Assembly (NCBI RefSeq): GCF_008932115.1
Contig: NZ_CP044543.1
Coordinates: 4,346,501-4,410,500 of the forward strand
Origin: Bradyrhizobium betae
GTDB lineage: Bacteria > Pseudomonadota > Alphaproteobacteria > Rhizobiales > Xanthobacteraceae
Reading direction: 5' to 3'
DNA length: 64,000 nt
Part shown: positions 36,499 through 46,788 of the stretch, piece by piece
Layout of the letters: each line of letters starts with the position of its first letter
Numbering within the stretch: the stretch's first letter is position 1
The notes under the pieces: model-generated
Databases searched by the model: none
The model's input: the letters and a program-made list of their open reading frames with translations, nothing else
Told to the model about the DNA's origin: nothing
Position numbers and translations under genes: made by a program

Positions 36499-37995
36499 TC
36501 AGTGCGTCTCCTCGCCGCTTTTCCCGCCATGGCCGGGAACCCCGGCTTCGTCGAGTTTGCGATAGAGGGTGGACCGGCCGATTTTGAGGCGGCGGGCGAC
36601 CTCGGACATCTGCCCGCGATAGTGCGAGATCGCAAAGCGGATGATCTCGTTCTCCATGTCCTCCAGCGGGCGGATGTCGCCGGTCGGGGTCAGGATGGAA
36701 AGCGATCCGGTCTGGGGGAACGGAGCAATCGGTATTTCATTACCTGATACCATCGAGGGCGCCGCGATTGGCTCCAGCATCAACGGTGCGGTCGGAATGT
36801 CCGTTTCGGGATGCGGCTGCGAGGAGAGCAGGGGGAAGTCGCCAAGGCCAAGCTGCTCGCCCTCGCTCATGACCACCGCGCGGTAGACCGCGTTTTCGAG
36901 CTGGCGGATGTTGCCGGGCCAGTCGAGCTGGGCGAGGTGCGCGACCGCCTCGCCGCTGATGCCGGCGATGGGACGGTTCTCCTCGGCCGCAAAGCGCGCC
37001 AGGAAATGCCGCAGCAGATGCGGGATGTCCTCGCGACGGGCGCGCAGCGAGGGGATCGTCAGCGGCAGCACATGGAGGCGATAGAACAGATCCTCCCGGA
37101 AGTGTCCCTGCTTCACCCGCTCCAGCAGCCTGCGGTTGGTTGCCGAGATGATGCGGACGTCGACCTTGACCGGCTTGCGTCCGCCGACCGCCTCGACCGC
37201 GCCTTCCTGGAGCGCGCGGAGCAGCTTGACCTGCGCGGTCAGCGGCAGCTCGCTGACCTCGTCCAGGAACAGCGTGCCGCCATGGGCTTCGACGAACTTG
37301 CCGGTGTGGCGTTCGGTGGCACCGGTGAAGGCGCCCTTCTCGTGGCCGAACAGGATGGACTCCACGAGATTGTCGGGGATCGCGCCGCAATTGACCGCGA
37401 CGAAAGGCTTTGCCTTGCGCTCGCCGCTGCCGTGGATGGCACGCGCGAACATCTCCTTGCCGACGCCGGAGTCGCCCTCGATCAGCACGGGGATCGAGGA
37501 GCCCGCCGCCTTCTGCGCGGTGCGCATGACCGGCGCCATCGCTTCGGCGCGCGTGATGATGTCGGAGAAGGTCAGCCGGCCCTCGCGGCTGTGACGGATG
37601 CGCTGCAATTCGCCCTTGAGCGCGGAGGCGTTGAGGGCGTTGCGAAGCGAGACCTGGAGCCGCTCCATGCCGACCGGCTTGACGACGAAATCGGCTGCGC
37701 CCGCGCGCATGGCGGAGATCACATTGTCGATGCCGCCATGGGCGGTCTGCACGATGACGGGGAGGCTGAGGCCGGCTTCGCGGATTTTCGCCAGCACGCC
37801 CATGCCGTCGAGGCCGGGCATCACGAGATCGAGGATGACACCGTCGATGGCCGGTGCATCGGGGGCGGTGAGGGCGGCGATCGCGGCGTCGCCGGAGTCC
37901 ACGACGATCGTCTCATAGCCGCATTTCTGCACCATGTTCTCGACCAGCCGGCGGGCCACAGCGTCGTCGTCGGCGATCAAAATACTGGCAGCCAT
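36499..37995 (-). CDS. Sigma-54-dependent response regulator (NtrC family)
   Basis: The product is 498 residues. The receiver domain (1-120) has Asp56 as phosphoacceptor in ILDLVMPG. The AAA+ domain (about 145-375) has Walker A GDSGVGKE (174-181), GAFTGA at 221-226 (the sigma-54 contact) and Walker B GGTLFLDE. A Fis-type helix-turn-helix (MSEVARRLKIGRSTLYRKLDEAG) ends it, with a Pro-rich linker before. A sensor kinase gene does not lie next to it. The target genes are unknown. All motifs needed for a working activator are present. Confidence 0.95.
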   Translation of the reverse strand: MAASILIADDDAVARRLVENMVQKCGYETIVVDSGDAAIAALTAPDAPAIDGVILDLVMPGLDGMGVLAKIREAGLSLPVIVQTAHGGIDNVISAMRAGAADFVVKPVGMERLQVSLRNALNASALKGELQRIRHSREGRLTFSDIITRAEAMAPVMRTAQKAAGSSIPVLIEGDSGVGKEMFARAIHGSGERKAKPFVAVNCGAIPDNLVESILFGHEKGAFTGATERHTGKFVEAHGGTLFLDEVSELPLTAQVKLLRALQEGAVEAVGGRKPVKVDVRIISATNRRLLERVKQGHFREDLFYRLHVLPLTIPSLRARREDIPHLLRHFLARFAAEENRPIAGISGEAVAHLAQLDWPGNIRQLENAVYRAVVMSEGEQLGLGDFPLLSSQPHPETDIPTAPLMLEPIAAPSMVSGNEIPIAPFPQTGSLSILTPTGDIRPLEDMENEIIRFAISHYRGQMSEVARRLKIGRSTLYRKLDEAGVPGHGGKSGEETH

Positions 37996-38122
37996 GGTGT
38001 TCCCCGCACGCTACTACTATCTGTCTCGAATCGGGGCACTCTGGCCGAAGCCGATTAACGCACTCTTAAACCTTGATGCCCCCGTCCGCCGTCGCGATTG
38101 TTGAACACAGGTTTCCCACACA

Positions 38123-40054
38123 ATGAATTCGCGCTCCAAGTCTGCCCTCAACAAGTCTGCCCTCAAGAAGTCTGCCCTCAAGAAGCCCGCTCTTCGCAAG
38201 CCAGCCGCCAAGACGTCTGCCGTCAAGAAATCTGCCGCCAAGGCAAAGTCCTCCAAGTCCGCAAAGCCTGTGAGCAAGACCGGCAAGCTTCCGGAGTGGA
38301 ATCTCGCCGATCTCTATTCCGGGATCGACGCGCCGGAAGTGGTGCGCGATCTCGAAAAGATGGATGCCGATTGCGTCGCCTTCGAGACCGACTACAAGGG
38401 CAAGCTCGCGACAGGGACAGCAAACGAAGATGGCGGAAAATGGCTCGCGGGAGCCGTGCGGCGCTATGAGGCGATCGACGATCTCGCCGGCCGTCTCGGT
38501 TCCTATGCCGGCCTCGTTCATGCCGGCGACAGCGTTGACCCCAAGATTTCAAAATTTTACGGCGATGTGTCGGAGCGGCTGACGGCGGCGTCGACTCATC
38601 TTCTGTTCTTCGCGCTCGAGCTCAACCGCGTCGATGACGATATCTTGAACCGCGCGATGCAAGCCCCCGAGCTGGCTTATTACCGTCCGTGGATCGAGGA
38701 TCTGCGCAAGGAGAAGCCGTACCAGCTCGACGACAAGCTCGAGCAGCTCTTCCTCGAGAAGTCGCAAACCGGCTATTCCGCCTTCAACCGGCTGTTCGAC
38801 CAGACCATCTCCGGCCTGCGCTTCAAGGTCGGGTCCAAGGAATTGGCGATCGAGCCGACGCTGAATTTCCTGGCGGACCGCGACGGCGCCAAGCGCAAGG
38901 CTGCGGCCGAGGCGCTGGCAAAGACCTTCAAGGCCAATGAGCGCACCTTCGCGCTGATCACCAACACGCTGGCCAAGGACAAGGACATCTCCGACCGCTG
39001 GCGCGGGTTCAAGGACGTCGCGGACTCCCGCCATCTGAACAACCGCGTCGAGCGCGAGGTGGTGGATGCGCTGGTCGCCTCCGTACGCGCGGCCTATCCG
39101 AAGCTGTCGCATCGCTACTACGCGCTGAAGGCGAAGTGGTTCGGCAAGAAGCGGCTGGCCTATTGGGACCGTAACGCGCCGCTGCCCTTTGCGGCGACCG
39201 ACACCATCGGCTGGCCGGACGCGCGGAACATGGTGCTGACCGCCTATCGCGGCTTCTCGCCCCAAATGGCCGATATCGCCGAGCGCTTCTTCACCGACCG
39301 CTGGATCGACGCGCCGGTGCGTCCCGGCAAGGCGCCGGGCGCGTTCTCGCATCCGACCACGCCGTCGGCGCACCCTTACGTGCTGATGAACTACCAGGGC
39401 AAGCCGCGCGACGTGATGACGCTCGCGCACGAGCTCGGCCATGGCGTGCATCAGGTGCTGGCGGCGAAGAACGGCGCGCTGATGGCGCCGACGCCGCTGA
39501 CGCTGGCCGAGACCGCGAGCGTGTTCGGCGAAATGCTGACCTTCCGGCGGCTGCTGGCGCAGACCAAGAGCGCCAGGCAGCGCCAGGCGCTGCTCGCCGG
39601 CAAGGTCGAGGACATGATCAACACCGTGGTGCGGCAGATCGCGTTCTATTCCTTCGAGCGCGCGGTCCACACCGAGCGCAAGAACGGCGAACTGACCGCG
39701 ACGCGGCTCGGCGAGATCTGGCTCTCGGTGCAGGGCGAGAGCCTCGGGCCGGCGATCGAGATCAAGGCGGGTTACGAGAACTACTGGATGTACATCCCGC
39801 ACTTCATCCATTCGCCCTTCTACGTCTACGCCTATGCCTTCGGCGATTGTCTCGTGAACTCGCTGTACGCCGTTTACGAGAACGCCGCCGAAGGCTTTGC
39901 CGAGCGCTACCTCGACATGCTCGCGGCCGGCGGCACCAAGCACTATTCCGAACTGCTGCGGCCGTTCGGTCTCGATGCCAAGGATCCCAAATTCTGGGAC
40001 GGCGGCCTGAGCGTCATCGCCGGGATGATCGACGAGCTGGAAGCGATGGGCTGA
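38123..40054 (+). CDS. pepF: M3-family oligoendopeptidase with a basic N-terminal tail
   Basis: The product is 643 residues. Residues 1-50 are a tandem Lys/Ala/Ser repeat (KSALNKSALKKSALKKPALRKPAAK). The peptidase part starts near TGKLPEWNLADLYSG. The zinc motif HELGH lies at 436-440 with the following Glu in ETASVFGEML. FHSPFYVYAYAFGDCLV is typical of PepF. It cleaves short peptides in the cytoplasm. The basic tail is not usual for this family and resembles histone-H1-like sequences. The DNA repeats in phase (AAGTCTGCCCTCAA) show that it grew by duplication. Confidence 0.93.
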   Translation: MNSRSKSALNKSALKKSALKKPALRKPAAKTSAVKKSAAKAKSSKSAKPVSKTGKLPEWNLADLYSGIDAPEVVRDLEKMDADCVAFETDYKGKLATGTANEDGGKWLAGAVRRYEAIDDLAGRLGSYAGLVHAGDSVDPKISKFYGDVSERLTAASTHLLFFALELNRVDDDILNRAMQAPELAYYRPWIEDLRKEKPYQLDDKLEQLFLEKSQTGYSAFNRLFDQTISGLRFKVGSKELAIEPTLNFLADRDGAKRKAAAEALAKTFKANERTFALITNTLAKDKDISDRWRGFKDVADSRHLNNRVEREVVDALVASVRAAYPKLSHRYYALKAKWFGKKRLAYWDRNAPLPFAATDTIGWPDARNMVLTAYRGFSPQMADIAERFFTDRWIDAPVRPGKAPGAFSHPTTPSAHPYVLMNYQGKPRDVMTLAHELGHGVHQVLAAKNGALMAPTPLTLAETASVFGEMLTFRRLLAQTKSARQRQALLAGKVEDMINTVVRQIAFYSFERAVHTERKNGELTATRLGEIWLSVQGESLGPAIEIKAGYENYWMYIPHFIHSPFYVYAYAFGDCLVNSLYAVYENAAEGFAERYLDMLAAGGTKHYSELLRPFGLDAKDPKFWDGGLSVIAGMIDELEAMG

Positions 40055-40301
40055 GGCGGGCGCGAGTTCCTTGCTGGTCATAGTTGCGATTTGATGTCGC
40101 GAGCCTGCGGCGCCGCGAGTTTTTTGCGGTGCCGATGCGAGTTCCATCCGTGCGCGCTTAGGGCCCCCGGTGGGTAGCCCGTGATTTTGCGACGTGAGAT
40201 TGAACGTTCGCGGCGCGCCCAAGACTAACCCAAGAGATATTGCGAAAGTCATTTTCAACTTTTGATTGTCGATTGATCGATTTCCGCCTGGGGAGGCACC
40301 C

Positions 40302-43291
40302 ATGCTCGATCAGGGATCTGCCGCGCCGGTTCCGGCGTCAAAGAACGCTGCCGCGGTCGACGAGGAAACGCCCTGGTGCGAAAAGCACCATCAGATCGTT
40401 CGCGATGAAATCGCTGCGATCAACACGCGGCGGGAGCCTGACCGACGCCTCGATATCGACAGCCTTGAAGCCTGCCAGTTGCTCGACGTCACCGGGCTCG
40501 CATTGTCCGGGGGCGGCATTCGCTCGTCGGCCGTCTGCCTCGGCGTGCTGCAGGCGTTGAACCACCACGATCTGATCGGGCGGATCGATTATCTCTCCAC
40601 GGTGTCGGGCGGCGGCTATATCGGCACCTCTCTCTGCGCCACCATGACAAAGGCGCAGCGATTCGTATTCGGCGAAAGGCCGGTCGGCGGGACCGCTACG
40701 GCCGCCGAGATCAGCGACACGCCTTCGGTCGGACATCTCCGCAACTATTCCAATTATCTGATTCCGGCCGGCGCCCGCGATCTCCTGACCGGAGTTGCGA
40801 TCGTCGTGCGTGGACTGGTCGCCAATATCGGGCTGACGTTGCCGATCGTGCTGCTGCTTGCCGCCGTCACGATCTGGTCCACGCCGTTGCGAAGTTGCCT
40901 GACGGTTGCGAACATCTTCGGTGTCAGCCTCGACAATCACACATTATGCGAGCTGCATGATTTCAGCGTCATCGACCGTTACGGCTTCAGCACATTCGGC
41001 CTGGCGATCGCCTTCGTGATGCTGCTTTGCAGCGGGCTCGCCTATTTCACCTCGCGCTCCATTCGCGGCAACGGCCCCAGCGTCGTCTTCGCCTACATTG
41101 CCGGGATCACGCTGTTGCTGGGCGTTGCGTGCGACTTCGCGCGCTTTCTCAAGGTTCAGCACTTTGCGCTGACACTTTCGATCGCAATCATCGGAGTCGT
41201 CCTGTTTTTCGGATGGGCTCTCAAGCAGTCGTTCGCAAGTCCCGGAAAGCGACAGGAGTTCCGTTCGCACTGGCCGAGCATGGGCGCGACCTTCCTCGTG
41301 CTGCTGGCCGTCATCGCCTTCTTCGAGTTTCAGCCCTTCATGCTGGGGCAAATGTTCGACGTCGCCGAGAGCAGCGCGATCGGCGGACCGGCCGCCGCAG
41401 TCGCGATCACCTGGATCAAGTCGCTCGCGGCGGTGGCCGCGCCGATCGGTGTCTTCGTCACCGCATTCAGGCAGCAATTCGTGGAATTGTTGAAGGGCAA
41501 CAGCGCATCCTCGCAATGGGGTTCACTGTTGCTTGCGGTCGTCGCCAGGGTCGCCCTGTGGATCGCGGGCCTCGCGCTTCCGCTCGTCATCTGGGTCGCA
41601 TACCTCTATCTGTCGTATTGGGGCATCTCCAACGACCTGTTCGAGCGGTGCCCGTCTGCGCTGGGCGCCGTTTCGCAAAGAGAGTGCCTGGCCAACGCCA
41701 AATCGAACACGCCGTCCGGCAGCCTGGCCGGCAAGATCCAGTTCGATGCCAGCAAGGGAATCCTGTCGGCCGAGATCACGCCGAAGGCTGCGCCGCCGGT
41801 CGTGGCGGATAGCGAGCGGTTGACGCCCACCTGGCATGCTCCCGCCTGGCTGCTGTTCCTGGCGCAGAAAGCAGGGCATGTGGTTCAGGTGCAGCTTCCC
41901 GGCCTGTTCCGGGGGACAGCTTCAGAACTCTCCTATTCGTTCAGTCTTCCGATGGTGATCCTGTACACGTTTGCCGGGGTCGTTCTGTTCGCCGTCTCGT
42001 TTTGCCTGACGCCGAATGCGAACTCGCTGCATCGGCTCTATCGCGATCGGCTGAGCAAGGCTTTCCTGTTCGATCCGACGCGCTCGGCGGACGGCGGTAT
42101 CGCGCGCGCCGAAGCCAGCCTCGATCAAGGGCGCGATTTCAGAACGCTCGATCGCATGAAGCTGACCGATCTCTACGCGGCTCCGGTCGAGGGGGACCGC
42201 ATTCCGGGGCAATCAGCTGCGCCCAGGCTGCACGCGCCCTATCAGCTCATCAATACGGCACTGAATATTCAAGGCTCGGACTTTGCCAACCGGCGCGGCC
42301 GCAATGCGGATTTCTTCGTATTCTCCGCCCTGAATGTCGGCAGCGAGGCGACGGGCTATGCGCCCACCGGATTGGTGCAGGACGATGAGCAAAGCCTGGA
42401 CCTCGCAACCGCGATGGCGATTTCCGGAGCGGCGGCCTCGGCGAACATGGGCTCGAGCTCGATCAAGGCGCTGACGCCGACGCTCGCGCTTCTCAACGTT
42501 CGGCTCGGCTATTGGCTGAAGAATCCACGTTACGTCGACGATCGCGTGCGGCCGCAGCGCCGCTCCACGCCGCTTTACTTCTGGTCCGAGATATCGGGGC
42601 GCCTGTACGAGAACAGCGACAGCGTCTACCTGACGGATGGCGGTCATATCGAGAATCTCGGCGTCTACGAGCTGCTCCGCCGCCGCTGCAAGGTGATCAT
42701 CGCGGTCGATGCGGAAGCCGACGCGCCGATGAACTTCGGCTCCCTGATGCGGCTGCAGCGATACGCCCGGATCGATCTCGGCGTCCGGATCGATCTGCCG
42801 TGGACGCCAATTCGCGAGTCCACGCGCGCGCTGATGGCGCGCAATGCCGACAAGGCGGGTGATCCCGGCGCGGCCGACGAGCATGACGAGGCCGCCCGAG
42901 CTCGCGTTCACGTCGCCATCGGCACCATCGACTATGGGGGGATGACCAAGGCTATCTCGTATACGTCAAATCGTCGCTCAACGGCGACGAGAACGACTAC
43001 ATCCGGGACTATGCGCGGCGAAACGACCGCTTCCCGCACGAAACCACGGGGGACCAGTTCTTTTCGGAAGAGCAGTTCGAGGTCTACCGCGCGCTGGGCT
43101 TCCACATGGCGCACGGCTTCCTGTCTGGCGATAATCCGGTGGCGGTCGGCTGCGGCATCAGTCCGCGGACCGCCCGCTTCACCGAGGCGGGCGAGCCCGC
43201 GATCGACGCGGTCCGCCGCGCGCTGGGATGGCCGGTCGTCGAGCGGCCGACAATCATGGCGGGCACGTGCGCTGTGCTGGATCTGGGGTAG
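40302..43291 (+). pseudogene. Patatin-like membrane phospholipase, frameshifted at a G6 run
   Basis: The ATG at 40302 follows a strong GGGGAGG site. The first 880 codons encode a patatin-like N-terminal part with LSGGGIRSSAVCLGVLQAL, a nucleophile candidate Ser102 in STVSGGG, then about 8 transmembrane segments (residues 165-430 and 545-565), and Asp779 in LTDGGHIENLG, which fits the Ser-Asp dyad. At the G6 run (42936-42941) the frame changes. The original frame then turns into Arg/Ser-rich nonsense, while the -1 frame continues as DDQGYLVYVKSSLNGDENDYIRDYARRN..GDNPVAVGCG..LDLG to TAG 43289-43291. One extra G (G7) would restore it. It is broken, or switched at the run. Confidence 0.82.
42936..42941 (+). 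other. G6 homopolymer at the frameshift point
   Basis: Codons run TAT GGG GGG ATG in the upstream frame, but TAT GGG GGG GAT GAC CAA GGC TAT (YGGDDQGY) with one added G. The run of six G is prone to slippage in replication, transcription or sequencing. Confidence 0.75.
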
Positions 43292-43492
43292 GGCGGCCGT
43301 AAAACATTTGTTGAACGGGCTTAAGGGCCCCCGCAGGCGAGGTCAGCGAGCAGAGCCTGACGCGCTGGATCCGCGACAATCTGGATTCCAAATGAGCTGA
43401 TTTGCGGGAAAACCGCGCCTGCCTGCCGTTGCCCTGCCTGAAGCTTTGCGGTATTGCCACCTTGGAATTCGACTTTCGACTGGGGACAATCA

Positions 43493-43645
43493 ATGGCTGA
43501 CCATAGCGAAGTGGCCTACACCACCGCCGACGGCAACGACTACGTTGCCCACGAGCAGACTTACGAGGGCTTCATCAGGCTGGTGAAGTACGGCACCGCC
43601 TCGGTCGCGCTCATCGTGATCCTGATGGCGATCTTCCTGACCTGA
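43493..43645 (+). CDS. aa3-type cytochrome c oxidase subunit IV
   Basis: The product is 50 residues: MADHSEVAYTTADGNDYVAHEQTYEGFIRLVKYGTASVALIVILMAIFLT. The pattern HEQTYEGFIRLVKYGTASVALI plus one transmembrane helix matches the small bacterial CoxIV family (PF07835 type), a subunit of the aa3 oxidase in alphaproteobacteria. It lies alone, 137 bp before pntAA, a gene order I know from several Rhizobiales. Confidence 0.88.
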   Translation: MADHSEVAYTTADGNDYVAHEQTYEGFIRLVKYGTASVALIVILMAIFLT

Positions 43646-43782
43646 TCCATCGCCTGCTGCACCGCCAGCGTCGTCGGTGCTCATAAAATTTGCATACAAG
43701 CCGGTTCCAAAACCGGTATCCAACGTTGCGGGAGTAACGCTAAGTTCGCGTGCGCGTTTTTGCCCGCGTCGCCGGAGGGCCT

Positions 43783-44910
43783 ATGAAGATCGCCGTTGCC
43801 AAGGAAATCGATCCGTCGGAGCCGCGCGTCGCCGCTTCGCCTGATACGGTGAAGAAATTCAAGGCGCTGGGCGCCGAGATCGCCGTCGAGCCGGGCGCCG
43901 GTCTCAAATCGGGCCTGCCGGATTCCGAGTTCACCGCAGCGGGCGCCACCGTCAGCGCCGATGCGTTGAAGGACGCAGACATCGTCATCAAGGTGAAGCG
44001 CCCCGAGGCCTCCGAACTCGCGCAGTACAAGCGCGGCGCGCTCGTCATCGCCATCATGGATCCCTACGGTAACGAGGCCGCGCTGAAGACGATCGCCGAT
44101 GCCGGCGTCTCCGCCTTCGCGATGGAATTGATGCCGCGCATCACGCGTGCGCAGGTGATGGACGTGTTGTCCTCGCAGGCGAACCTTGCCGGCTACCGCG
44201 CCGTGATCGAGGGCGCCGAGGCCTTTGGCCGCGCTTTCCCGATGATGATGACGGCGGCAGGCACCGTGCCCGCCGCCAAGGTGTTCGTGATGGGCGTCGG
44301 CGTCGCCGGCCTCCAGGCGATCGCGACCGCGCGCCGTCTCGGCGCCGTCGTCACCGCGACCGACGTCCGGCCCGCGACCAAGGAGCAGGTGGAATCGCTC
44401 GGTGCAAAGTTCCTTGCCGTCGAGGACGAGGAATTCAAGAACGCGCAGACCGCCGGCGGTTACGCCAAGGAAATGTCTAGGGAATACCAGGCCAAGCAGG
44501 CCGCGCTCACCGCCGAGCACATCAAGAAGCAGGACATCGTCATCACCACTGCGCTCATTCCCGGCCGGCCGGCGCCGAGGCTCGTCTCGGCCGAGATGGT
44601 CAAGTCGATGAAGCCCGGCTCGGTACTGGTCGATCTCGCCGTCGAGCGCGGCGGCAATGTCGAGGGTGCAAGGCCGGGCGAGGTCGCCGAGATCGATGGT
44701 ATCAAGATCGTCGGCTACACCAATGTCGCCGGCCGGGTGGCAGCCTCCGCATCCAGCCTGTACGCGCGCAACCTGTTCAATTTCATCGAGACCATGGTCG
44801 ACAAGGGCAGCAAGGCTCTCGCCGTGAACTGGGACGACGAGCTCGTGAAGGCGACTGCGCTGACCAGGGACGGCGCCGTGATCCATCCGAACTTCCAGCC
44901 GAAAGCTTAA
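43783..44910 (+). CDS. pntAA: NAD(P) transhydrogenase subunit alpha, part 1 (PntAA)
   Basis: The product is 375 residues from [17 protein letters not shown], after GGAGGG. It has the NAD-binding domain [27 protein letters not shown] (about 165-195), the [20 protein letters not shown] block, and [36 protein letters not shown]. It has no membrane part, as expected for a split alpha subunit. With PntAB and PntB it links the proton gradient to hydride transfer from NADH to NADP+, supplying NADPH. The next gene starts 11 bp later, so the genes form one operon. Confidence 0.95.
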   Translation: MKIAVAKEIDPSEPRVAASPDTVKKFKALGAEIAVEPGAGLKSGLPDSEFTAAGATVSADALKDADIVIKVKRPEASELAQYKRGALVIAIMDPYGNEAALKTIADAGVSAFAMELMPRITRAQVMDVLSSQANLAGYRAVIEGAEAFGRAFPMMMTAAGTVPAAKVFVMGVGVAGLQAIATARRLGAVVTATDVRPATKEQVESLGAKFLAVEDEEFKNAQTAGGYAKEMSREYQAKQAALTAEHIKKQDIVITTALIPGRPAPRLVSAEMVKSMKPGSVLVDLAVERGGNVEGARPGEVAEIDGIKIVGYTNVAGRVAASASSLYARNLFNFIETMVDKGSKALAVNWDDELVKATALTRDGAVIHPNFQPKA

Positions 44911-44921
44911 GGAGAGCCGCC

Positions 44922-45239
44922 ATGGAGCATGCTGCACAGCTCGTCGACCCCTTCGTTTTCAGGCTGTCGATCTTCGTCCTCGCCGTCTTCGTCGGCTATT
45001 TCGTGGTGTGGTCGGTGACCCCTGCGTTGCATACGCCGCTGATGAGCGTGACCAATGCGATCTCCTCGGTGATCGTGGTCGGTGCGCTGCTCGCGGTTGG
45101 CGTCGGCATGATTTCGAGCGGCTCGGGCTGGGCACGCGGCTTCGGCTTCATCGCGCTCATCTTCGCCTGCGTGAACATCTTCGGCGGCTTCCTTGTCACC
45201 CAGCGCATGCTGGCGATGTACAAGAAGAAGTCGAAGTGA
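44922..45239 (+). CDS. pntAB: NAD(P) transhydrogenase subunit alpha, part 2 (PntAB)
   Basis: The product is 105 residues with about three transmembrane segments ([62 protein letters not shown]). [25 protein letters not shown] is the typical domain II part of the alpha subunit. AAGGAGAG lies before the start. It forms part of the proton channel with PntB. Confidence 0.95.
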   Translation: MEHAAQLVDPFVFRLSIFVLAVFVGYFVVWSVTPALHTPLMSVTNAISSVIVVGALLAVGVGMISSGSGWARGFGFIALIFACVNIFGGFLVTQRMLAMYKKKSK

Positions 45240-45278
45240 GCGGCCACCTCGGGCTGAAGGGATCAATGGGGACCTGAG

Positions 45279-46676
45279 ATGAACGCCAATCTCTCTGCAT
45301 TCTTGTATCTCGTGGCGGGGGTGCTGTTCATCCTGTCGCTGCGCGGGCTGTCGAGCCCGGCGTCGTCGCGCCAGGGCAATTTGTTCGGCATGGTCGGCAT
45401 GGGGATCGCGGTCGCCACCACGCTCGCCAGCCATCCGCCGGCGGACGGCCTGGCCTGGATCCTCGTCATCCTCGGTATCGCCATCGGCGGTGGCGTCGGC
45501 GCGGTGATCGCCCGCCGCGTGCCGATGACCTCGATGCCCGAACTGGTCGCCGCCTTCCACTCGCTGGTCGGCATGGCCGCGGTGCTGGTCGCCGCCGGCG
45601 CGTTCTACGCGCCCGAAGCCTTCGACATCGGCACCCCCGGCAACATCCATCCGCAGAGCCTGGTCGAGATGTCTCTCGGCGTCGCCATCGGCGCGCTGAC
45701 CTTCACCGGCTCGGTGATCGCGTTCCTGAAATTGTCCGCGCGCATGAGCGGCTCGCCGATCATCCTGCCGTTCCGCCACATCATCAATATCGTGCTCGCC
45801 GTTCTGCTCGTCGTCTTCATCGTCGGGCTGGTGATGTCGGGCAGCGCGCTCGACTTCTGGCTGATCGTCATCATCGCGCTGGCGCTCGGCGTGCTCATGA
45901 TCATCCCGATCGGCGGCGCCGACATGCCGGTCGTGATCTCGATGCTGAACTCCTACTCCGGCTGGGCCGCGGCCGGCATCGGCTTCACGCTCGGCAACTC
46001 CGCGCTGATCATCACCGGCGCGCTGGTCGGCTCGTCGGGCGCGATCCTGTCCTACATCATGTGCCACGCGATGAACCGGTCCTTCATCTCGGTCATCCTC
46101 GGCGGCTTCGGCGGCGAGACCGCCGCGGCCGGCGGTGGCAGTGGTGAGCAGAAGCCGGCCAAGCTCGGCTCGGCCGACGACGCGGCCTTCATCATGAAGA
46201 ACGCGCAGAAGGTCATCATCGTGCCCGGTTACGGCATGGCGGTGGCGCAGGCCCAGCACGCGCTGCGTGAAATGGGCGACATCCTGAAGAAGGAAGGCGT
46301 CGAGGTGAAGTACGCCATTCACCCGGTCGCCGGCCGCATGCCCGGCCACATGAACGTGCTGCTCGCCGAAGCCAACGTGCCCTACGACGAGGTGTTCGAG
46401 CTCGAGGACATCAACTCGGAGTTCGCGCAGGCCGACATCGCCTTCGTGATCGGCGCCAACGACGTCACCAACCCGGCGGCCGAAGAGGACAAGACCTCAC
46501 CGATCTACGGCATGCCGGTGCTCCAGGTCTGGAAGGCCGGCACGGTGATGTTCATCAAGCGCTCGCTGGCCTCCGGCTATGCCGGCATCGACAATCCGCT
46601 GTTCTACCGCGACAACACCATGATGTTGCTCGGCGACGCCAAGAAGGTCACCGAGAACATCGTCAAGGCGATGTAA
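45279..46676 (+). CDS. pntB: NAD(P) transhydrogenase subunit beta (PntB)
   Basis: The product is 465 residues. Eight to nine transmembrane segments cover the first 285 residues, with SMPELVAAFHSLVGMAAVLVA and the GADMPVVISMLNSYSGWAAAGIGF block. The NADP-binding domain III follows: VIIVPGYGMAVAQAQHALREMGDIL, AIHPVAGRMPGHMNVLLAEANVPYDEVFELEDIN, VIGANDVTNPAAEEDKTSPIYGMPVLQVWKA. The residues for the NADP site look complete. It follows pntAB by 39 bp. Confidence 0.96.
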   Translation: MNANLSAFLYLVAGVLFILSLRGLSSPASSRQGNLFGMVGMGIAVATTLASHPPADGLAWILVILGIAIGGGVGAVIARRVPMTSMPELVAAFHSLVGMAAVLVAAGAFYAPEAFDIGTPGNIHPQSLVEMSLGVAIGALTFTGSVIAFLKLSARMSGSPIILPFRHIINIVLAVLLVVFIVGLVMSGSALDFWLIVIIALALGVLMIIPIGGADMPVVISMLNSYSGWAAAGIGFTLGNSALIITGALVGSSGAILSYIMCHAMNRSFISVILGGFGGETAAAGGGSGEQKPAKLGSADDAAFIMKNAQKVIIVPGYGMAVAQAQHALREMGDILKKEGVEVKYAIHPVAGRMPGHMNVLLAEANVPYDEVFELEDINSEFAQADIAFVIGANDVTNPAAEEDKTSPIYGMPVLQVWKAGTVMFIKRSLASGYAGIDNPLFYRDNTMMLLGDAKKVTENIVKAM

Positions 46677-46788
46677 CGCGGGGGCGCGGACGGCGGGACG
46701 GCGCGGGAACCCGTCAACGGCAGCAAAGGGCTGACGGGTGCGATCTTCTCGCGCATAGTCGTTTGCGCATTTCGAAGGAATCGCCCGC

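Noticed and set aside
42942..43400. Native C-terminus of the patatin-like protein in the upstream frame
   Set aside because: After the G6 run this frame becomes Ser/Arg/Thr-rich nonsense, whereas the -1 frame keeps a sensible protein ending LDLG.
46709..46739. ACCCGTCA/TGACGGGT inverted repeat after pntB as a terminator
   Set aside because: It has an 8-bp stem, but the loop is 15 nt and no U-run follows, so I did not list it.
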